Of a stretch of 64,000 nucleotides of DNA, positions 15,494 through 23,581 are shown piece after piece (position 1 is the first letter of the stretch; each line of letters begins with the position of its first letter). Source of the stretch: Gluconobacter thailandicus F149-1 = NBRC 100600 (GTDB lineage: Bacteria; Pseudomonadota; Alphaproteobacteria; Acetobacterales; Acetobacteraceae). Made by a program: the position numbers and the translations under genes. Under the pieces are notes generated by a model, which worked only from the letters and a program-made list of their open reading frames with translations, did no database searches and was not told the DNA's origin. The stretch covers positions 37,774-101,773 of the forward strand of contig NZ_BANH01000011.1 of NCBI RefSeq assembly GCF_000964465.1, given 5' to 3'.

Positions 15494-18400
15494 ATGACCA
15501 CATCGGTTCCGGGCCACGTTCACGTAAAATCAGCCAGAAAACCTTCCGCGGCTTTTCTAAAAATCGCCTTGTTGGCTGGCATCTCATATACGGCGCTTCC
15601 ACTTTCAGAAGCTCGTGCAGACGCAACAACGAAACATCATTCCGTTTCCCATAAGGGTGCAGCAAAAAAAACAACAGCTACCCACACGGGCACACCTGCC
15701 ATTACTGCTCAGCCTTCTGCAAAGGGTTCGGCTGTCGCAACGAAAGTTACGCCCTCTCCTGCTCAGAAGGTAGCACAATCCGCCCTGCAACAGGCTCCTT
15801 CTTCTGCCCCTGAAACTGTCACCGTCACGGGAACCAGACTGTCCCAGACACGTCTGACAAACGTCATGGCTGGCACTCGCCTGGATGCAAAGCAACTCGC
15901 TGCCCGCGGGTATACCAATCTTGGTCTGGCACTTCTCCGTGAGAACCCGGCCTTTTCAACCCCATCGAACAGCCCCATCGGCAGCCAGGGGAAATTTGGT
16001 GCTGGCCAGACCTTCATGGCCCTCTTCAACTTGGGTGAGCAAAGAACGCTCACACTAGTCAACGGCATGCGCATGGTTGGCGGCTCTACTGCCTCTATTT
16101 TCGGATCTTCAACCGGATCCCAGGTGGACGTGGGAACAATTCCCGTTTCCCTTATCAAAAATATTGATACGAAATACGGTGGCGCTGGTGCTGCTTATGG
16201 TGCAGACGCAGTAGCAGGTGTGGTCAACTTTGAACTGGATGACCATTTCACTGGTGTTGACTTCAATGCTCAGGGAAACTGGACCCAGAATCTAGACGCC
16301 CCCCAGGAAAAGATCACGTTTAAAGCTGGTACAGAATTCGATCACCACAAAGGTGGCGTCGTTTTTGATGTTGAGTACCGCAACAGCGGTGGAATGGTTG
16401 GAAATGACCGCCCGAACCTAACAGGAGAGTACTCTGACTGGTACCGGCGCACTCCTGTCGGTTCGTCATCCCCTTATTCTTATGTCGTGACACCCAACAG
16501 CCGCTATATCCAGAGTTCTGTAACAGGCATCCCGATGACATCGGCGGATTATGGAACAATGCCGCTGCGCAACGGTAGAGCAAACGTCGCACTGTCTTCC
16601 CCTACAGGAAACGGCATGATGTTCAGTCAGGATGGTCGCTCTCTGGTCCCAATCACCTATAATCAGGCTCTCAAGGGTAATTATTACGCCACCGGCGGTA
16701 ATGGGCTTTCACTCGCCAATTATAAGCAGCTTTATACCCCTTCAGATTCTCTAAACCTGACGACGCTGGGGCATTACGATTTTACCGATCATCTGCACGC
16801 AACATGGCAGGGCTGGTACCAGCGCGGCTCAGCATCAAGCACGGTTGCACAGGGAACATGGTCTGACAGTGGTTTTGACGACCCGGTATCTCTCGCCAGT
16901 TATACAAGCGATTCCATCGTAAACGGTGCATATACGGTCAGCACGAACAACCCGTATCTGAGCCCGGAAGTCCGTTCACAGATCCGCAGCGCACTGGTTG
17001 CCGCAGGTCAATCACCTGACACCTTTTACATGAACCGCCTCAACCAGGATCTGGATGGCGGTATGTTCAAGACAACAAACCAGATGTTCCGTTTCCAGGG
17101 AGGGCTGAACGGAGACTTTGAGGCGGTTGGTCGTCGCTTTAACTGGAAGGTTCAGGGAGAGTACAGCAAGTACATGAATGACACGTGGCAACCATCCATT
17201 GTCACACAGAACCTCATGAACGCGCTGAATGCCACTACAGATGGCAATGGCAATATTGTTTGCGCCACACCTTATAACAGTGCGCCAATCGCAACCCGTA
17301 GTTCAACCTGCTCCCCGATCAACCTGTTTGGCTACAACCAAATGACGCCAGCTGCGCGTGATTATGTGATTGCAGACGCGCATCAGAAAAACAGTAACGC
17401 TCAACGTGATCTGCAAGCTGAAATCAACAGCACAATTGTGAAGCTTCCTGCTGGTAACGTACGTTGGGACATTGGTTACGAGCACCGTCGTGAAAGCTAC
17501 AACTTCGATCCCGGCAGCTTCTCAAGAGGCTGGCTTCAGGACGACGGTAGCTACAAGCGTTACGGAAATAGCATTCCCATTACGCCCGTCTCAGGTGCCT
17601 ACCATACGCATGAAGTTTATGGAGAACTCGACATTCCCTTGGTCTCCCCGAACATGAACGTGCCAGGTATTTACAACCTGAGCGCTACGGCAAACGGACG
17701 CTTTATCAATAACAGCATTACAGGCAATTACTGGACATATATGTTCGGTGGTGCCTGGTGGCCAACGCAGGACTTTGGTCTGTCAGGCAACTATGCACAG
17801 TCTGTCCGAAATCCTTCTGTTACCGAGCTTTTTTCTCCTAACGGACAGCTTTACTCTAGCGCGCACGATCCCTGCTCTCAGGAATACGTAAATTCCGGTC
17901 CGAACCCAGCCATTCGTGCCGCCAATTGCGCCAAAGCAGGCATTCCATCCGGCTTTGAGTCCACTATCGTCAATCAGACAATGCCAGGGACGCACGGCGG
18001 CAATACGAGCCTGAAAAATGAAACTTCCAAAAGCTTCACGGGTACACTGGAACTGCATCCGCACTTCGTTCCAGGGTTCGATCTGACGGCTTCGTTCATC
18101 GATATCAAGATCAAGAACGAGATTACGGACCTGAGTGTCGGCGATCTCATGTCTGCATGCTATGATTCCGCCTCTTACAACCCGAATGACGCATACTGCC
18201 AAAGCTTTCAGCGCGGATCCGATCATCAGATCACCGATTTTCACAGTGGCTATTACAATATTGCCAACCAGCACATGCAGGCTCTTCAGGCTAATCTAAG
18301 TTATTATCTGCCGCTGCGCCGTGTTGGCCTGCCATCAAGCGCAGGAAACCTCGAACTACGTGGGACATATATCCACTATGTTCGCAACGAACAGACCTAT

Positions 18401-18766
18401 CTTGGCAGCACTTACATGCAGGTGGGAGATTTGGCCAATCCGGATAACCAGTTCACTCTTAGCCTGAACTACACACGCGGTCCTCTGTTTGTACAGTGGC
18501 AGACCGTTTACTATGGAAAGTCAAAATATGCTCTTCAGGTTGCGGATACGACCTACCAGCATAACAGCCGCCCTGACTTTGCTTACTTCAACACAACGAT
18601 TGGCTATAAGATCACGAAGAATTTCGATGCCAACTTCATGATCAACAACATTACGGAAGCTCTTCCGAAATACCCTGGCACAATCATGAATCAAGGCAGT
18701 CTGAATCGTTATTACGATGCGATGCTGGGTCGGTCATTCCAGCTTAGCCTTGGAGTCCATTTCTGA
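15494..18766 (+). CDS. TonB-dependent outer-membrane receptor
   Basis: The receptor has about 1,090 aa. ATG 15494 follows AAAGGA at 12 bases and gives a signal peptide (LKIALLAGISYTALPLSEARA|D); a TTG at 15449 is the longest alternative. After an Ala/Lys/Thr-rich linker comes the plug with VTVTGTRLSQ, LTLVNGMRMVGG and YGADAVAGVVNFEL, all typical plug motifs, then a barrel ending LSLGVHF. It belongs to the large proteobacterial type with an extended linker, used for siderophores, cobalamin, sugars or aromatic compounds. The ligand cannot be told, and there are no co-transcribed transport genes. A double hairpin follows. Confidence 0.92.
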   Translation: MTTSVPGHVHVKSARKPSAAFLKIALLAGISYTALPLSEARADATTKHHSVSHKGAAKKTTATHTGTPAITAQPSAKGSAVATKVTPSPAQKVAQSALQQAPSSAPETVTVTGTRLSQTRLTNVMAGTRLDAKQLAARGYTNLGLALLRENPAFSTPSNSPIGSQGKFGAGQTFMALFNLGEQRTLTLVNGMRMVGGSTASIFGSSTGSQVDVGTIPVSLIKNIDTKYGGAGAAYGADAVAGVVNFELDDHFTGVDFNAQGNWTQNLDAPQEKITFKAGTEFDHHKGGVVFDVEYRNSGGMVGNDRPNLTGEYSDWYRRTPVGSSSPYSYVVTPNSRYIQSSVTGIPMTSADYGTMPLRNGRANVALSSPTGNGMMFSQDGRSLVPITYNQALKGNYYATGGNGLSLANYKQLYTPSDSLNLTTLGHYDFTDHLHATWQGWYQRGSASSTVAQGTWSDSGFDDPVSLASYTSDSIVNGAYTVSTNNPYLSPEVRSQIRSALVAAGQSPDTFYMNRLNQDLDGGMFKTTNQMFRFQGGLNGDFEAVGRRFNWKVQGEYSKYMNDTWQPSIVTQNLMNALNATTDGNGNIVCATPYNSAPIATRSSTCSPINLFGYNQMTPAARDYVIADAHQKNSNAQRDLQAEINSTIVKLPAGNVRWDIGYEHRRESYNFDPGSFSRGWLQDDGSYKRYGNSIPITPVSGAYHTHEVYGELDIPLVSPNMNVPGIYNLSATANGRFINNSITGNYWTYMFGGAWWPTQDFGLSGNYAQSVRNPSVTELFSPNGQLYSSAHDPCSQEYVNSGPNPAIRAANCAKAGIPSGFESTIVNQTMPGTHGGNTSLKNETSKSFTGTLELHPHFVPGFDLTASFIDIKIKNEITDLSVGDLMSACYDSASYNPNDAYCQSFQRGSDHQITDFHSGYYNIANQHMQALQANLSYYLPLRRVGLPSSAGNLELRGTYIHYVRNEQTYLGSTYMQVGDLANPDNQFTLSLNYTRGPLFVQWQTVYYGKSKYALQVADTTYQHNSRPDFAYFNTTIGYKITKNFDANFMINNITEALPKYPGTIMNQGSLNRYYDAMLGRSFQLSLGVHF

Positions 18767-18783
18767 TCTCCAGATCGTAACAT

Positions 18784-18823
18784 GCGAACAGAAAGTGGCG
18801 CTACGGCTCCACTTTCTGTTCGC
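18784..18823. repeat. Perfect 15-bp inverted repeat after the receptor gene
   Basis: GCGAACAGAAAGTGG and CCACTTTCTGTTCGC are exact complements around a 10-base loop. It lies between the convergent receptor and SQR-like genes. Only AAAA follows, so on the plus strand it lacks a T-tail; it may act with the next terminator. Confidence 0.7.
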
Positions 18824-18849
18824 AAAAGCATTGCAAGATCAATGGCTAT

Positions 18850-18884
18850 AAAAAAGGCCGGGAATTTTCTCCCGGCCTTTTTTA
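18850..18884. terminator. Bidirectional intrinsic terminator
   Basis: AAAAAAGGCCGGGA-ATTTTC-TCCCGGCCTTTTTT has a strong G+C stem flanked by A- and T-runs, so it can terminate both convergent genes. Confidence 0.9.
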
Positions 18885-18903
18885 TTTCTACGCCCTCTAA
18901 AGT

Positions 18904-20139
18904 TCAGGCGCTTTCCTTCACCTTGTGCTTGACCTTCACGTCATATCCTTTGAGCATTCCCTGCCAATAGAGCCGAGGAAAGACCTCGGTCTTCAGCAAC
19001 CAGGCAAAACGGCTTGGCTTGCGCTGATCGTATGGGAAACTGGGAGCAACCTTCCCACCATACAGGAACTCTGCGAGCACAACCTTGCCGTAAGCGACCG
19101 TCAGCGGGCAGGCACCATAACCATCGTAAGCACCCGTCTGCGGCCGACCATCCAGCGAAGCAAGCAGGTTCGTCACGACAACGGGGGCCTGCTCGCGCGC
19201 TGCTGCTGCCGTCTTGGCGTTGCTGGTTCCGATCACGTCACCTGCACCAAACACGGTGTCATACTTCACATGACGCAAACTTGCCGGATCGACATCCAGC
19301 CATCCCGCAGCATTAGCCAGCGGGCTTTTCTTTACGAAATCCGGGGCGCTCTGTGGCGGAACGACATGGAGCATGTCGAACTTACGGACAACGGTTTCGT
19401 CCGTACCAACAATCTGGAACGTCGCTTCCCGTTTCTCGCCATCTACCTTGATGAGATTTTCTTTCTTGTGGAGGTTCACCCCATAGAAATCGATCTGCCG
19501 CTGAAGAGACGGGACAAAGTAGCTGACACCAAACAGCGCATCGCCAGCAATGCAGAAATCGACTTCAGTACGGTGAAGTGACCCTTCCTTACGCCAATGA
19601 TCACTGGCGAGGTACACGATCTTCTGGGGCGCGCCTGCGCATTTGATCGGCATCGGAGGCTGTGTGAACAGTGCTTTTCCGCCATCCAGATGACGAATGC
19701 ACTCCCAGGTATAAGCTGCTGTTTCGCGCGAATAATTGGACGTCACACCATTGCGGCCGAGCGTCTCGGGAAGCCCCTCGATCTTGTCCCAGTCCAGCTG
19801 CAAACCGGGGCAGACAACAAGACGGCGATATTCCACAACACGACCGCTTTCAAGCGTGACGGTATTGGCGTCTGGCTCGAAAGAAACCGCACTGTCACGA
19901 AGCCAGGTGACGTCTTTCGGAATCAGTCCGCCTTCCTGACGCAGCGTTTCCGCCAGCGTCATGACGCCTGCGCCAACAAGCGTCCAGCCCGGCTGGTAAG
20001 CATGTGTTGTTGAAGGTTCGATGATCGCCACCGAGAGATTTGGCCTCTGGCGCTTCAGCTGTGCGGCAATAGTGATGCCTGCAGCACCACCACCAATGAT
20101 GACAACGGAGAAGCGATCCTGTGGGGTCGGGTCTGCCAT
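18904..20139 (-). CDS. Sulfide:quinone oxidoreductase-like flavoprotein
   Basis: The 411-aa protein belongs to the disulfide-reductase fold family that oxidises sulfide and passes electrons to quinone. It begins with an FAD-binding VVIIGGGAAGITIAAQL (12-28) and has a second nucleotide-site region (VFGAGDVIGTSNAKT near 296-310). Cys110 (VVCPG), Cys167 (IKCAGAPQK) and Cys344 (GACPLTV) are present; Cys167 and Cys344 sit where type-II SQR enzymes keep their redox pair. It therefore looks catalytically complete. A role in sulfide detoxification is inferred. It ends against the terminator shared with the receptor gene. Confidence 0.88.
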   Translation of the reverse strand: MADPTPQDRFSVVIIGGGAAGITIAAQLKRQRPNLSVAIIEPSTTHAYQPGWTLVGAGVMTLAETLRQEGGLIPKDVTWLRDSAVSFEPDANTVTLESGRVVEYRRLVVCPGLQLDWDKIEGLPETLGRNGVTSNYSRETAAYTWECIRHLDGGKALFTQPPMPIKCAGAPQKIVYLASDHWRKEGSLHRTEVDFCIAGDALFGVSYFVPSLQRQIDFYGVNLHKKENLIKVDGEKREATFQIVGTDETVVRKFDMLHVVPPQSAPDFVKKSPLANAAGWLDVDPASLRHVKYDTVFGAGDVIGTSNAKTAAAAREQAPVVVTNLLASLDGRPQTGAYDGYGACPLTVAYGKVVLAEFLYGGKVAPSFPYDQRKPSRFAWLLKTEVFPRLYWQGMLKGYDVKVKHKVKESA

Positions 20140-20181
20140 GTTCGATGCTCCAAAGTCACGGGACTGGCGATAGAGAAAACC

Positions 20182-21135
20182 CTATATCAGACGGGCCAGT
20201 CGTTCCATCAGAAGGGTGTAGAACGCGTCAGAATCAACGTTATCAATCCATAACGCATTGGGAGGACGATTGGTTACCTTCCAAAGGTCCACCACACTCT
20301 GCCCCAAGCATAACGGGGATTCGACTTCAATTTCGACATTGCATTCCCGACCGCTGAACAGGTCTGGACGAAGCAGCCAGCCAATCGTCATCGGGTCGTG
20401 AAGCGCACCACCTTCCCAGCCATATTTCATCTTCTCGAAACGGTCTTCCGCTCCCAGCATCCGAACTACCATATCCCCAACAGGCGTTTTCAGATCCGCA
20501 ATCGGTGCGAGCCTACGTGGTGTGGCAATGGCACGGTGGGTCACGTCGAGCGGCAGAAGTGTGGTGGGAATGCCCGCAGCCATCACGATCTTCGCTGCGT
20601 GAGGATCAACGAAGAAGTTGAACTCAGCCGTTGGCGTGATGTTACCACCTTCCCGCTGTGCACCGCCCATCGCCACGAGATGGGCAATTTTCGGCGCAAT
20701 ATCGGGAGCATGCGTCAGGGCGTGGGCCAGATTTGTCATCGGGCCCAGACAGACAAGTGTGATGGTTCCCGCAGGCTCTTTCCGCAGTACGTCAATGATA
20801 TGCGTCGCGGCGTCGACAGACCGGGCACGAAGATGAGGTTCAGGCAGGTTTGCACCAGCCATTCCCGTTTCCCCATGTACATGCTCGGCGCTGATAGGTG
20901 CTTTGTAGAGCGGACGAGCGGCTCCAGCATAAACAGGCACATCTTCGCGCCCTGCCAACTCAAGCAGAGCACAGGCATTCTTCGTCGTCTGGGAAAGCGG
21001 CACGTTACCGGCAACGGTCGTGATCGATTCCACCTTCAGTTCTGGCGAGGCCAGCGCCAGCAGAATCGCCACGGCATCGTCCTGACCCGGATCCGTGTCG
21101 ATGATGATCCGGCGGGGGCTGACCTGCGTCATCAT
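20182..21135 (-). CDS. Inosine/uridine-preferring nucleoside hydrolase
   Basis: The 317-aa protein hydrolyses the N-glycosidic bond of nucleosides for purine/pyrimidine salvage. The N-terminal calcium-binding DTDPGQDD (13-20), the middle EFNFFVDPHAA and GGALHDPMTIG (the His-Asp motif of the active site) are intact. It starts within the stop codon region of the DUF3297 gene (overlap ATGATGA), so the two are translationally coupled. It lies upstream of the SQR-like gene on the same strand, with a 42-base gap. Substrate preference is not determined. Confidence 0.93.
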   Translation of the reverse strand: MMTQVSPRRIIIDTDPGQDDAVAILLALASPELKVESITTVAGNVPLSQTTKNACALLELAGREDVPVYAGAARPLYKAPISAEHVHGETGMAGANLPEPHLRARSVDAATHIIDVLRKEPAGTITLVCLGPMTNLAHALTHAPDIAPKIAHLVAMGGAQREGGNITPTAEFNFFVDPHAAKIVMAAGIPTTLLPLDVTHRAIATPRRLAPIADLKTPVGDMVVRMLGAEDRFEKMKYGWEGGALHDPMTIGWLLRPDLFSGRECNVEIEVESPLCLGQSVVDLWKVTNRPPNALWIDNVDSDAFYTLLMERLARLI

Positions 21136-21383
21136 GCGTCTTTCGCGTCGTCCTTGAACCAGGCTTCAACCGGACCCGTGACCTTCAGCGTCATCGGACG
21201 GCCTTTGCGATCCACAGCCTTGCCAACAGACAGACGGGCCCAGCCTTCGCTGATGCAGTATTCCTCAACGTTGGTCTTTTCTTCGCCCTTGAGACGAACA
21301 CCAACGCCACGCATCAGAACTTCTTCGTTGTAGTACGGGCTATCCGGGCTGGCGCACAGACGATCGGGAGGGGTATCGCTCAT
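21132..21383 (-). CDS. DUF3297 family protein
   Basis: The 83-aa soluble protein begins MSDTPPDRL and carries the conserved core RGVGVRLKGEEKTNVEEYC and SEGWARLSVGKAVDRKGRPM, which match the DUF3297 family. It has an AAAGGAT ribosome site and overlaps the nucleoside hydrolase by four bases. Function unknown. Family members are short, sometimes annotated wrongly as glutathione peroxidase; I see no active-site Cys pattern for that. Confidence 0.85.
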   Translation of the reverse strand: MSDTPPDRLCASPDSPYYNEEVLMRGVGVRLKGEEKTNVEEYCISEGWARLSVGKAVDRKGRPMTLKVTGPVEAWFKDDAKDA

Positions 21384-21511
21384 GGTCTATCCTTTTCTTA
21401 CTATGCCTCTTCTGTAGCGCCGGATGGCCCGTCCTCCAAGTCGGGATGGCTCCCCGACAACAACCTCCGCTGCTATGGTGCGTTTCCCTGCGCTGGAGAT
21501 CACAAGCAGCC

Positions 21512-22702
21512 ATGACCTTTAACCGCTTTCGCAAAACACTCGGTGTTGCCGCACTTCTCGGTCTGTCATCCTATGCCGCACTTCTTTCTGGCTGTGCGTC
21601 TCAGGACGATGGGGATTCCTATTCCCTGAGCGCACCGGTTGCGGCCGGACAGGCCATTCAGATCGATCACATGATCTCCCATATGCCGGGGCAGGCTTGG
21701 CGTCTGACATACCGCAGTTCGGACGCCCGAAATCCGAAACAGCTTGTGCGTGTTTCTGCCGAAGTCCTGATCCCGCGCGGCACACCTCCCGCTGGCGGCT
21801 GGCCGGTTCTGGCCTGGGGACATGGAGAAAGTGGCCTCCACCTGACCTGCGCACCCTCTGTCATGGGTCTGGGAACCGTGCAGGAGCATTTCTATGCGCC
21901 ATGGCTCCAACAGGGCTTCGCGATCGTGGCAACGGATTATCCGGGCCTCGGAGAACCGGGGGATGCCCTGCTGCTTAATGCACGCTCCGAAGGCATGAGC
22001 ATGCTGGATTCTGTTCGCGCCGCCCATGCCCGCTTCCCGGCCATCTCCCTGACAACCGTTCTCAGCGGCCATTCACAGGGCGCGCAGGCTGCCCTTGCAG
22101 CATCCGCCATGGCAGCCACTTACGCGCCACAACTGCATATCGTCGGGACTGTAGCCATCGCTCCACCTTATCTCGACGCACAGGGCGTGCAGGATCTGCT
22201 CCATCCACGCAATCCGCACAGCTTCTCACCAGCCGTGCCCGAACTTCTGTCTTTAGGTGCTTCCCTGTCGCAGGCCGACCCGTCTTTTGATCCGAACGCC
22301 GTGTTCACGACACGGGCACTGGCCCTCATGCATGACGCCGCCACGACATGCAGTTCAGACTTCTTTCCCGTGGCACACCGCTCGGGCCTGACACCGGCTA
22401 CAATGCTGCGTCCCGGAGCGGAAGCTGTTCTGGCGCCGGCACTGAAATGGGCTGAATATCCGTCCCTGTCACTTTCCACTCCCGTCATGATCGCGACCGG
22501 CACACAGGATCTTCACTCCTCCCCGAGCGAGCAGCAGCGTCTGGTTTCCGCACTCTGTGCTGCCGGTACACCCGTCACCCATCACACCTATGCCGGCGCA
22601 AGTCATAACGGCACTCTCAGTTCCGTAACGACCGATGCGCATTCGTTTGTCCGCACCCTCATGGCCGGTCAGACACCCCCAGGCAGTTGTACGACACGGT
22701 GA
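21512..22702 (+). CDS. Lipoprotein alpha/beta hydrolase (secretory-lipase type)
   Basis: The 396-aa protein starts at ATG 21512, after which the signal sequence ends in a lipobox LLSGC (Cys28), so the protein is a lipid-anchored envelope enzyme. The mature part has the oxyanion region LAWGHGESG, then ATDYPGLGEPGD and nucleophile GHSQG (Ser188). Later PVMIATGTQDLHSSP (acid) and ASHNGTLSS (His) complete the triad. This matches the secretory lipase family more than classical lipases. It is followed by an SDR gene with a four-base overlap. The substrate could be esters or acyl chains. Confidence 0.85.
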   Translation: MTFNRFRKTLGVAALLGLSSYAALLSGCASQDDGDSYSLSAPVAAGQAIQIDHMISHMPGQAWRLTYRSSDARNPKQLVRVSAEVLIPRGTPPAGGWPVLAWGHGESGLHLTCAPSVMGLGTVQEHFYAPWLQQGFAIVATDYPGLGEPGDALLLNARSEGMSMLDSVRAAHARFPAISLTTVLSGHSQGAQAALAASAMAATYAPQLHIVGTVAIAPPYLDAQGVQDLLHPRNPHSFSPAVPELLSLGASLSQADPSFDPNAVFTTRALALMHDAATTCSSDFFPVAHRSGLTPATMLRPGAEAVLAPALKWAEYPSLSLSTPVMIATGTQDLHSSPSEQQRLVSALCAAGTPVTHHTYAGASHNGTLSSVTTDAHSFVRTLMAGQTPPGSCTTR

Positions 22703-23502
22703 AGATTCTCATCACCGGAGCTGCCTCAGGGATCGGTCAAGGACTGGCACGCCGCCTGGGGCGGCCAGGCCAGCACCTTGTGTTGGGAGACTGCCATTCT
22801 GAAGGTCTGGACGTGACACGGCGGCTTTGCGAGACGCAGGGTGCCACGGTCAGAAGTCGTGTCATTGATACCCGGGACCGGCAGGCCATGGCTGAATGGA
22901 TCCACGAAGAAAGCATTGGCAGGCTGGACATGGTCTTCGCCTGCGCTGGCATTACGGGCGGCCTTCCCCCGGCCAGAGGGGCGGCCCCCGCTCCGGAGCG
23001 CGAAGAGCATACCCGTCTCATGATTGAGACAAATCTTCTTGGCTCTTTAAATACGCTCTTCCCAGCCATGGACGTCATGAAGAAGCAGGCACGCGATCAA
23101 CATGGGCGACGCGGGCAGATCTGCATGATGGCGTCTGTAGCCGGTTTTGTATCCTATCCCGGTACCCCGTCCTATTCAGCCTCCAAGGCTGCTCTTGATC
23201 GCTTCACGATTGCAACCGCCCCAACGCTCGAAAAGGCAGGAATTACGCTGACCAGCGTCTGTTGCGGTTTTGTTGATACCCCCATGGTCAAAGAAAATCG
23301 TTTCCCCATGCCAGGGCTTGTTTCAACAGATGAAGCCGTTCAACGGATACTTCAGGGAACCCTACGTGGCCGACGACGCGTGACTTTCCCCAAATGGCTT
23401 GTTTTCGGTGCACGCCTGGCGGACCTTCTCCCCCCGCGGCTCACAGAACTCTATTACTGCCGACAACCCTCCGCCCAGCCCGAGGGAATGCCCGATTACT
23501 GA
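22699..23502 (+). CDS. Short-chain dehydrogenase/reductase
   Basis: The protein has about 267 aa. GTG 22699 overlaps the upstream stop (GTGA), giving MKILITGAASGIG directly; a TTG 12 bases upstream is possible but less apt. The classical SDR motifs TGAASGIG (cofactor) and YSASKAALD (Tyr-Lys) are intact, with SVAGF supplying the Ser. Residues after 190 contain the substrate lid. The enzyme oxidises or reduces an alcohol/ketone with NAD(P). It is coupled to the lipoprotein hydrolase gene, so it may act on the released alcohol or acid; this is inference. Confidence 0.9.
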   Translation: MKILITGAASGIGQGLARRLGRPGQHLVLGDCHSEGLDVTRRLCETQGATVRSRVIDTRDRQAMAEWIHEESIGRLDMVFACAGITGGLPPARGAAPAPEREEHTRLMIETNLLGSLNTLFPAMDVMKKQARDQHGRRGQICMMASVAGFVSYPGTPSYSASKAALDRFTIATAPTLEKAGITLTSVCCGFVDTPMVKENRFPMPGLVSTDEAVQRILQGTLRGRRRVTFPKWLVFGARLADLLPPRLTELYYCRQPSAQPEGMPDY

Positions 23503-23581
23503 CCATATTCATTCAATGAAATGACTTTTCGTGTCCTAATAGTAATGACCAAAAGGCTGTAATCGAGGATAAGCTGTCGGC

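Noticed and set aside
18925..19581. 218-aa plus-strand frame over the SQR-like gene
   Set aside because: No recognisable domain, antisense to an intact flavoprotein with FAD and Cys motifs.
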